From: Acidobacteriota bacterium
Lineage (GTDB): Bacteria > Acidobacteriota > Terriglobia > Acidiferrales > UBA7541
Length of the DNA: 13,776 nt
NCBI GenBank assembly: GCA_003224135.1
Contig: QHYO01000581.1
Span: 1 to 13,776 of the forward strand
Direction of reading: 5' to 3'
Part shown: positions 6,496 to 12,762 of the stretch, piece by piece
Numbering within the stretch: the first letter of the stretch is position 1
Layout: each line of letters opens with the position of its first letter
Notes under the pieces: model-generated
Database searches by the model: none
What the model saw: only the letters and a program-made list of their open reading frames with translations
Told to the model about the DNA's origin: nothing
Translations under genes and position numbers: made by a program

Positions 6496-6990
6496 CTATT
6501 TCGTCAGGCCGATCTGACCCAGGAGCGCCTGGAAACTTGGAATGGCGCGGAGCGAGTCGCCCATAGGATCGACGTTCAAGAAAATCAAATAATCGGAACG
6601 TTCTTTGGCGGCTTTCTCGAGCAGGGTGATTCCATTTTTTGAATCACCAAGACTCGGTAGTGTCGCAAATAGTAAAGGGCCTCGGCCACAGCCGTGTGCA
6701 TCAGCACCAGCAAGGGGTCCGCATCGCGCGCGCGCTTCATCTCCGCCAGGGCTTCGCTTTCACGGCCTCTCGCGGCCAGTAATTCCGCGTACCATTCATG
6801 GGCCGTGGCGTAATTGGGATTGAGATCAATCGCACGATGAAACTCCTTCTCAGCCGTGCTCCAATCCCAGCCAAAAACCATGCTCACGTACGCGAGCGAA
6901 GCGTGCGCTTCGGCCAGCCCGTCGTCCAGTTGCAGAGCTTTCTGGGCTGCGGCTTTAGCTCTGGGCATAGCCTGGGGAGCGTCGCTTATA
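6496..6990 (-). pseudogene. Remnant of a TPR-repeat protein (CadC-like regulator type), internally deleted
   Basis: Only pieces of the C-terminal TPR region remain. The first piece (about 6990 down to 6657) reads DAPQAMPRAKAAAQKALQLDDGLAEAHASLAYV, then the TPR-like WDWSTAEKEFHRAIDLNPNYATAHEWYAELLAARGRESEALAEMKRARDADPL and ALYYLRHY. At 6654-6657 the frame changes and the text jumps to SLGDSKNGITLLEKAAKERSDYLIFLNVDPMGDSLRAIPSFQALLGQIGLTK, stop at 6496-6498. In intact relatives known to me these blocks are separated by further TPRs, roughly 100 residues, so an internal deletion seems to have removed them and shifted the frame. The N-terminal DNA-binding and membrane parts are missing too. Without the shift, the first frame runs on as nonsense to 6585. 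Confidence 0.75.
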
Positions 6991-7114
6991 GGTTCTCTCT
7001 TCCGAAATCTTCTCCTCAGTTGTACCGAACATCATGTACCGAGTTCCTACGGACATCGGTTTTCGCTTTTCTAATTTTCAGTCTTTCATTTCTATCTTTC
7101 TATTTATATGGGTT

Positions 7115-7154
7115 TGATGAACCGGGAAGGACCCGAACCTCCAACCCGCTGATC
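7115..7154 (-). other. Degenerate tRNA 3'-half-like sequence (possible att remnant)
   Basis: Read on the minus strand, the sequence resembles a tRNA from the 3' anticodon stem to the end: ATCAGC, GGGTT, a T arm, CCGGTTC, A, TCA. The T arm (plus coordinates 7126-7142) folds as GGAGG/CCTTC, with one G-T pair, around TTCGGGT. The usual A at T-loop position 58 is G. No matching 5' half (GAACCGG acceptor, D arm) is found upstream. Tyrosine recombinases commonly target the anticodon-loop to 3' end of tRNA genes, so this may be a left-over attachment site. It could also be chance. Confidence 0.3.
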
Positions 7155-7172
7155 CGCCTGGGCCGACCCACC

Positions 7173-7215
7173 AAGCGACAACGGAACGACAACAGATTGA
7201 CAGCGAAGCGACAAC
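7173..7215 (+). repeat. Short direct repeats of AAGCGACAAC
   Basis: AAGCGACAAC occurs at 7173-7182 and 7206-7215, with a near copy AACGACAAC at 7185-7193. The repeats lie beside the tRNA-like sequence. They could be arm-type recombinase sites or regulator sites, but three short copies are weak evidence. Confidence 0.35.
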
Positions 7216-7412
7216 CTCTGCGTCAAGAGCGCGTAGGCTTTTAATAAAATTCGCGAGCAACTTGACGGCGCGAGCCGGTGGGTTCTTGCCCGCGAGAGAA
7301 CGTTTTTCGAAAGCATAGTGGCTGCTATCCGGTGTTTCACCAATGCCTGGCCCTCGCTTCTTCAGCCTCTGTCCGCTGCTGGGCTCAACGAGTAAACAAA
7401 AGGGGCACAGAT

Positions 7413-9125
7413 ATGCGAATCGAGAAATTTTTTGGGCTCTTCGGCATTGCAGCGCTGACAGTGGCGCTCTTCGGCTGCGGGGGCTATGGCGGATCATCCA
7501 AGACACCTCCGCCAACACCACCAACTTCGGTGACCATCAGTCCAGTTAGTGCGAGCGTACCGGCCAACGGCGGTACGCAAGGTTTCACCGCTATGGTAGG
7601 AAATGACTATCTGAGTAGAGGCGTCACCTGGTCCCTCTCTGGTATGGGTTGCAGCGGGGCCACTTGCGGTTCGCTTACAGCCATGACCACGAGTGCGGTC
7701 ACTTACAACGCGCCTGCGGCGGTTCCCAATCCCGCGACGGTCACTCTCACTGCGACATCGATAAATGACAGCGCCAAAAGCGCCTCTGCCATGATCACTG
7801 TGACGTCAGCTTCGTCTCAAGGCGCCGCGGCTGTTTCGTTGACGATCACCGACACCCCACCGGCCGGAATTACTTTGCTATCGTTTGAAGTAACTCTCAC
7901 TGGAGCGACGCTCAATCCAGGAAGCGTGGATCTGCTGGCTGGCAAAGGGCCGATGCAGATTGAAGTCAAACGACTCGAAACAGAGTCGGCGTTTCTGAGC
8001 ACGGCGAGTGTGCCTCCCGGCACATTCACGAGTCTGGCCCTCACGTTTGCCAATCCGGAACTTACTTTCAAGAACGATATGGGAACCACGTTAGCCGGGT
8101 GTACCCCTGGTGCGGTGTGCGAAATCAAACCGATAGGAACGCTTACCTCGACCGCGAATTTTCCAGGCTCAGGTTTGGTTATTATGGCGAATTTGCCTGC
8201 CGGCATTCAGGTGGATGTCAACCCCAACACAATTCTCACCGACACTCTGGGAGTGGATTTCAGTCTAGCCGGAGCGGTCAGCGTCCAGGAACTTACGATG
8301 AAGCCAGCCGGGGAACTGGACGATTTCGACGACCTAAGGGGAGCTGTGCAAAATCTCGATTCGGCGAACAAACGATTCACCCTACATACGTCAAATGGCG
8401 ACCTTACTGTCACGACTGACGGCAACACCAGATTCGACTTTGAGGAATGCGCTGCGGATAATTTCACCTGCGTGCAGAACAATCAAGCCATCGAGTTAGA
8501 CGCAGAACTCATGGCCGGCGGGGCTTTCCTAGCCAGGAAAATTGAATTCGAGGACGAAGCAGAAGACGACGAACTCGAAGGCATCGTCGTCGAGATCGAA
8601 GATCCAATGCACTTTGAGATGGTTGTGCTCGACGAACTTAGAAGTGTCAACAACGTGAGCATTGGTAACCCAATTATCGTTGCATTGAGCGGTCCGGGAT
8701 TTCAAGTGAGGGCGGACGGTCTTCAGGTACCAAGCATGTTGCAGGGGAACTTCGAAGGAGCCACGGATACATCCCAGCTATTGCCGGGTCAAATGGTCCA
8801 GATTCGCCTTGCGCAGCCGGCGAATCCCGGCCCGCCCGTCACTGTCACTGCCAATCGAGTGCGACTGAGGACGACTCAGTTCACAGCAAACGTGAAGGCC
8901 GGATCAGTGATGCCGCCCAACTTCAGTGTGGATATGCTACCGACACTGTTCACCGGTAACAACGTTAGGAGCATCCACGTGCAAACGTCCAGCGACACGG
9001 ATTTCGAAGCGGTTTCCGGTGTCAGCGGTTTGGCTGACGGCAACACCCTCTCGCTGCGAGGGCTTCTCTTCAATAACGGCGCGCTTCCTCCCGAGCTTGT
9101 CACTAAGAAGGTGCGTAAGCGCTAA
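7413..9125 (+). CDS. Large lipoprotein with Ig-like and DUF4382/DUF5666-like regions
   Basis: The ATG at 7413 has AGGGG seven bases upstream and begins MRIEKFFGLFGIAALTVALFGC, a lipoprotein signal with LFGC as lipobox; an in-frame opening at 7278 lacks these. The 570-residue product would be lipid-anchored outside the cytoplasmic membrane. After a Gly/Pro/Thr-rich linker, residues about 30-130 form an Ig-like (Big-type) domain: SVTISPVSASVPANGGTQGFTA..VTWSLSG..TYNAPAAVPNPATVTLTATS. The next part (AAVSLTITDTPPAGITLLSFEVTLTGATL...VPPGTFTSLALTFANPEL) resembles DUF4382. LRGAVQNLDSANKRFTLHTSNGDLTVTTDGNTRFDF resembles a DUF5666 small beta-barrel and seems to recur in divergent form later. A very acidic run (IEFEDEAEDDELEGIVVEIED) lies between. 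Such proteins are abundant in Acidobacteria without known function; a cell-surface role is an inference. Confidence 0.8.
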   Translation: MRIEKFFGLFGIAALTVALFGCGGYGGSSKTPPPTPPTSVTISPVSASVPANGGTQGFTAMVGNDYLSRGVTWSLSGMGCSGATCGSLTAMTTSAVTYNAPAAVPNPATVTLTATSINDSAKSASAMITVTSASSQGAAAVSLTITDTPPAGITLLSFEVTLTGATLNPGSVDLLAGKGPMQIEVKRLETESAFLSTASVPPGTFTSLALTFANPELTFKNDMGTTLAGCTPGAVCEIKPIGTLTSTANFPGSGLVIMANLPAGIQVDVNPNTILTDTLGVDFSLAGAVSVQELTMKPAGELDDFDDLRGAVQNLDSANKRFTLHTSNGDLTVTTDGNTRFDFEECAADNFTCVQNNQAIELDAELMAGGAFLARKIEFEDEAEDDELEGIVVEIEDPMHFEMVVLDELRSVNNVSIGNPIIVALSGPGFQVRADGLQVPSMLQGNFEGATDTSQLLPGQMVQIRLAQPANPGPPVTVTANRVRLRTTQFTANVKAGSVMPPNFSVDMLPTLFTGNNVRSIHVQTSSDTDFEAVSGVSGLADGNTLSLRGLLFNNGALPPELVTKKVRKR

Positions 9126-9455
9126 GGCAAGCTGAATCCGAAGTCCTGCCGTTAATAAATCCCTGCTGCCAGGGCCACAATGTCTCTGTACGCGTCGCCT
9201 AGCAAGAAGAGAACTCGCTTCTACGCAGCGTCACCGCGGCCTTGGCGTGCTCCAGGTCGGCCAAACGCAGACGGACCTGGTGTTGCTCTGCGTCTTCTTC
9301 TGGAGCTTGGCTTCTGCTTCATGACCAGTGGCCTCCGTGCCACCGATCAATGATCAGAGTAGTGCCGCGACTGTGGGGTCAGAATTGTTCGTAATACGGC
9401 CACTGAGCCGTCTGTTTCGCCCAAAGTCCACGAAAACAGCTGGATATCTGGAAAC
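9126..9455. other. Decayed intergenic region between lipoprotein gene and recombinase remnant
   Basis: No intact gene is present. The minus strand shows short coding-like pieces in shifting frames: HEAEAKLQKKTQ, then RLRLADLEHAKAAVTLR, then KRVLFLLGDAYRDIVALAAGIY with stop at 9152-9154. The middle piece recalls the DLEHAKAAV segment I associate with the N-terminus of some acidobacterial tyrosine recombinases. This is a weak resemblance and the frames do not join. A 7-base inverted repeat CCAGGTC/GACCTGG (9252-9258 and 9274-9280) could form a hairpin but has no T run, so I do not call a terminator. Confidence 0.3.
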
Positions 9456-9710
9456 CACATGTTTAGGCGGTTCCGATTGACGTGGCTTCGCGAGAATTCA
9501 GCGCAATCGGATATCGAGCGTTTCTGGTTTGGACATGCGAACCAAAGCGTTGGTGACGACTACTCGATGCCGAAGAAGAATGTGAAGTTGTGGAAGGAAA
9601 TCGCGGATAGAATCGGCGTGGGCTTCAAGCTGCCCGAGTCGATTTGGGCCCCAGTTGTACCGAATGTACCGAAAATCGTGGTAAAACCAGAACAGGAAAT
9701 TCTGGCCTAA
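9456..9710 (+). pseudogene. C-terminal remnant of a tyrosine recombinase (phage-type integrase)
   Basis: The frame reads HMFRRFRLTWLRENSAQSDIERFWFGHANQSVGDDYS, then KKNVKLWKEIADRIGVGFKLPES, and ends VPNVPKIVVKPEQEILA with stop at 9708-9710. This contains the C-terminal catalytic motifs of tyrosine recombinases: HxxR (HMFR, H at 9456-9458), the GH(A) histidine and the nucleophile Tyr in DDYS. The upstream part of the same frame has no recombinase character and reaches a stop at 9360-9362, so the N-terminal arm-binding and core domains and the first catalytic Arg are missing. An ATG at 9459 would give an 83-residue peptide lacking the HxxR histidine, so I treat it as a fossil. It ends 31 bases before tRNA-Arg, which is consistent with an old integration event near that tRNA. 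Confidence 0.8.
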
Positions 9711-9741
9711 GTAGTTGTGTTTGTGAGAGATTAGGGAGAGA

Positions 9742-9818
9742 GCGCCCGTAGCTCAGTTGGATAGAGCGTCTGCCTTCTAAGCAGAGGGTCGCGTGTTCGA
9801 ATCACGCCGGGCGCGCCA
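9742..9818 (+). tRNA. tRNA-Arg (anticodon TCT)
   Basis: A complete 77-base cloverleaf with encoded CCA. The acceptor stem GCGCCCG pairs perfectly with CGGGCGC (9808-9814), followed by discriminator G and CCA (9816-9818). The D stem is GCTC/GAGC with loop AGTTGGATA. The anticodon stem TCTGC/GCAGA encloses CTTCTAA, so the anticodon is TCT and decodes AGA/AGG Arg. The T arm is GCGTG, TTCGAAT, CACGC. All stems are Watson-Crick, so the gene looks functional. It directly follows the recombinase remnant. Confidence 0.97.
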
Positions 9819-10073
9819 TCTCATTGAACTGAAAAGAATAAGAAGAATCGCTCTTCACCGTTGACCTACTGCCCATCAAGCAGATGCGCATAATTTAGTA
9901 GTACTCCTTCCGTACGAGCGCCTCGATCAGCTCACCATCGACATCCTTACCGGCACGCGCTTAGCAATCGCCTTTCAAATCACAAATCGTCGCGCCGTGC
10001 TTCGGCTATCATAAGAATTTCTAGAGTTTCGGACTAGCATTTCGACTCTGTGTCTGCCTAACCGAGGTATTCG

Positions 10074-12605
10074 TTGAAACGCATAGCCCTCTTCACGATC
10101 CTCGCCGCATTTCTCGCAGGTTACTTTTCTTCCGCGCAGTTGCACGCGGAAAACGGCGCCGAAGCCTGGTTGCGGTATGCCCGCCTCGACGCAAAAGCTT
10201 CGCAGCAATACGAAAACGTGCCTTCCAACGTCGTGGTTTTTGGAGATTCCGCAATCTTGAATTCTTCGCGCGAAGAGCTTATCCGCGGAATTAGTGGCAC
10301 ACTGGGAAAAACCCTTCGCCTCGAAAATCAATTGCCGCAGGAACCAGCAATCGTTTTGGGAACTATTTCCGCCATGCAAAAAGCGATCCCGGAATTGCAT
10401 CCTCCTGCAAGTCTCGGACAAGATAGTTTCTGGCTGACGAACACAGATGTTCACGGCAAAAACTGCCTCATCATCGCCGCATCGAACGACCGAGGCGTCC
10501 TTTACGGCGTTTTTTCCTTGCTCAGCAAGATTGCGCGCGCTGAATCGCTCGCGAATCTCAGCACATCACAGCAGCCCTCTGCCCCCATCCGCTGGGTGGA
10601 CCAATGGGACAATCTCGACGGCCGCATCGAACGCGGCTATGCGGGCAGTTCCATCTTCTTTGAAAACGGCAACGCGCGCGTCGATCTCTCCCGGGCCGCC
10701 GACTACGCTCGTCTCCTCGCTTCCGTCGGCGTCAACGGCTGCACCATCAACAATGTCAACGCCGACCCACGCCTGTTTCAGGACGACTTCCTCCCGCAAC
10801 TCGTCCGCGTCGCGAACGTCTTTCGCCCTTGGGGCATTCAACTTTCGATTTCCGTGGACCTGAGCAGCCCGAAAACCGTCGGCGGCCTCGATACGTTCGA
10901 TCCACTTGATCCGCGCGTCGCAGGTTGGTGGCACAAAAAAGCGGATCAGCTCTACGCGTCCATTCCGGACTTTGGCGGATTCGTCGTCAAAGCTGACTCC
11001 GAGGGTCGCCTCGGCCCATCGGTATACGGTCGCACACCCGCCGACGCCGCTAATGTCATCGCGCGAGCGCTCAAGCCACACAACGGCGTCATCCTTTATC
11101 GCGCCTTCGTTTACAACCATCATCTCGACTGGCGCGACCCCAAAAATGATCGCGCCAAAGCCGCCTACGATAACTTCCATCCGCTCGACGGAAAATTCGA
11201 AGACAACGTCATCATCCAGATCAAGCACGGCCCAATCGATTTTCAGGCCCGCGAACCTGTCTCACCTCTGCTCGGCGGTCTGCAAAACACAAACGAAGCC
11301 ATCGAGCTGCAAGTCACGCAGGAATACACCGGCCAGCAGCGCCATCTCTGCTTCCTAATTCCCATGTGGAAAGAAGTTTTGGATTTCGATCTTCGCGCAA
11401 ACGGCGCGAACTCACCAGTGAAAGATCTCGTCACTGGCAAGACATTTCACCGCCCCGTCGGAGGCTTCGTAGCCGTAGTCAACGTCGGCCTCGACAAAAA
11501 TTGGCTTGGCCATCCGCTCGCGATGGCAAATCTTTACGGCTACGCGCGCCTCGCATGGAATCCCAATCTCACCGCGCGCGAAATCTCAGACGAATGGACC
11601 GCGCTTACCTTCGGCAGCGATCCCAAAGTCGTGCAAACAATTTCCTCGATGCTTCTCTCCTCCTGGAATACCTACGAGAGCTACACGGGGCCGCTCGGCA
11701 TGCAGACGCTCACCGACATTCTCGGCAGCCACTACGGCCCAGGCATCGAATCCTCCGAAGAAAACGGCTGGGGCCAGTGGCACCGCGCAGATCAGAAGGG
11801 CGCCGGGATGGATCGCACCGTCGCCACTGGCACCGGCTACGTCGGCCAATATTCTTGGCCAGCCGCGAACATTTACGAATCGCTCGAAACAACTCCCGAC
11901 CAGCTGCTCCTCTTTTTCCATCACGTTCCGTACACGTACGCCCTGCACTCCGGCAAAACCGTCATCCAACACATCTACGATTCGCATTACGAAGGTGCAG
12001 CGCGCGCCGCGGATTACGTCAAATATTGGCAATCTCTGAAAGGTGACATTGACGATGAGCGCTACGCCGCTGTCTTCGCGCGTCTCGAATACCAATCTGG
12101 ACACGCCATCGTCTGGCGCGACGCCATCTGCGAATATTTCTTCCGTCTATCAGGAATTGCCGACAGAGAAAACCGCGTCGGCCATCATCCCGGCCGCATC
12201 GAAGCCGAATCCACGCAGCTCACAGGCTACACGCCCATTGCCGTCACTCCGTGGGAAAACGCGTCAGGGGGCAAAGCCATCGAGTGTGCTCCGCAACAAT
12301 CGCAAAGTTGTTCCGCAAAATTTGCATTTAATGGAATTACGGGCCAACACGAAATTGACGTTCAATATTTCGACACAAACAATGGCCATGCCAAATACCG
12401 GCTTTATGTCGGAAACAAGCTTGTGGATGAGTGGCTAGCGAACGATCATCTCCCTAAGACAAGGATCGGCGGTGATTCTTCCACTCGCCGCCGTATCCTT
12501 GGAGTCATGCTTCATCCTCACGACGAGATCCGTATGGAGGGATTCCCTGACCGCGACGAGCACGCTGCACTCGATTACATCGAACTCGTCCCGCAACCGC
12601 ACTAG
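10074..12605 (+). CDS. aguA: Alpha-glucuronidase, glycoside hydrolase family 67, exported
   Basis: An 843-residue GH67 enzyme that removes (4-O-methyl)-glucuronic acid side groups from glucuronoxylan fragments. The start is TTG at 10074, with GAGG six bases upstream; it opens signal peptide MKRIALFTILAAFLAGYFSSAQLHA. The N-terminal domain (ENGAEAWLRYARLD to about residue 150) is followed by the barrel, with GGFVVKADSEG, YDNFHPLDG, IQIKHGPIDFQAREPVSPL and later NTYESYTGPLGMQTLT and WGQWHRADQKGAGMDRT. D366 and E394 are 28 apart, like the proposed base pair D365/E393 of the Cellvibrio japonicus enzyme. I could not place the general acid by spacing. From about residue 712 (HHPGRIEAESTQLTGY) an extra 130-residue beta-rich tail takes it beyond the usual 680-730 residues of bacterial intracellular enzymes; some fungal GH67s have similar length. 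Export suggests action on polysaccharide or oligomers outside the cytoplasm. No xylanase gene is in the window. Confidence 0.95.
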   Translation: MKRIALFTILAAFLAGYFSSAQLHAENGAEAWLRYARLDAKASQQYENVPSNVVVFGDSAILNSSREELIRGISGTLGKTLRLENQLPQEPAIVLGTISAMQKAIPELHPPASLGQDSFWLTNTDVHGKNCLIIAASNDRGVLYGVFSLLSKIARAESLANLSTSQQPSAPIRWVDQWDNLDGRIERGYAGSSIFFENGNARVDLSRAADYARLLASVGVNGCTINNVNADPRLFQDDFLPQLVRVANVFRPWGIQLSISVDLSSPKTVGGLDTFDPLDPRVAGWWHKKADQLYASIPDFGGFVVKADSEGRLGPSVYGRTPADAANVIARALKPHNGVILYRAFVYNHHLDWRDPKNDRAKAAYDNFHPLDGKFEDNVIIQIKHGPIDFQAREPVSPLLGGLQNTNEAIELQVTQEYTGQQRHLCFLIPMWKEVLDFDLRANGANSPVKDLVTGKTFHRPVGGFVAVVNVGLDKNWLGHPLAMANLYGYARLAWNPNLTAREISDEWTALTFGSDPKVVQTISSMLLSSWNTYESYTGPLGMQTLTDILGSHYGPGIESSEENGWGQWHRADQKGAGMDRTVATGTGYVGQYSWPAANIYESLETTPDQLLLFFHHVPYTYALHSGKTVIQHIYDSHYEGAARAADYVKYWQSLKGDIDDERYAAVFARLEYQSGHAIVWRDAICEYFFRLSGIADRENRVGHHPGRIEAESTQLTGYTPIAVTPWENASGGKAIECAPQQSQSCSAKFAFNGITGQHEIDVQYFDTNNGHAKYRLYVGNKLVDEWLANDHLPKTRIGGDSSTRRRILGVMLHPHDEIRMEGFPDRDEHAALDYIELVPQPH

Positions 12606-12762
12606 CACAATAATTCAATTCGCCGAAAGCGAAATTCGGATCGAATCCGCCATTGCAGCATACCCTGCCGTCGAGGGATGCAAATGATCTCCGGAATCAA
12701 ACTCAGACTGGAACTACGCAGCTTCGTTCCGTCATGTTGGCGTGTACTGATGAGACATCCGG
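12606..12762. terminator. Convergent spacer with small hairpins after aguA
   Basis: Between the converging stops there are small inverted repeats: TTCGC-cgaaa-GCGAA, then CGGAT-cga-ATCCG, both in 12618-12650. They may fold and weakly stop transcription, but no T run follows, so termination is uncertain. Confidence 0.25.

Larger units (their letters stand above)
6991..7412. other. Intergenic region upstream of the lipoprotein gene
   Basis: This stretch of about 420 bases has no convincing gene. It holds the tRNA 3'-half-like sequence at 7115-7154 and the short direct repeats at 7173-7215. It presumably also carries the lipoprotein promoter; an A/T-rich TTTTAATAAAAT lies at 7239-7250. Confidence 0.4.

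Noticed and set aside
7115..7200. Complete tRNA on the minus strand
   Set aside because: No D arm, no 5' acceptor strand and no anticodon stem 5' side could be found, and the T loop lacks the conserved A.
7173..7215. CRISPR array
   Set aside because: The repeats are 9-10 bases with irregular spacing of 2 to 12 bases, far from repeat-spacer dimensions, and no cas genes are present.
9459..9710. Small independent 83-residue protein starting at ATG 9459
   Set aside because: The HxxR histidine of the recombinase lies just before this ATG, so the ATG is internal to a lost larger gene.
10566..11228. Long minus-strand open frame inside the alpha-glucuronidase gene
   Set aside because: It is a shadow of the strongly biased GH67 coding frame; its translation is low in complexity and matches no family, while the plus frame is a complete GH67.
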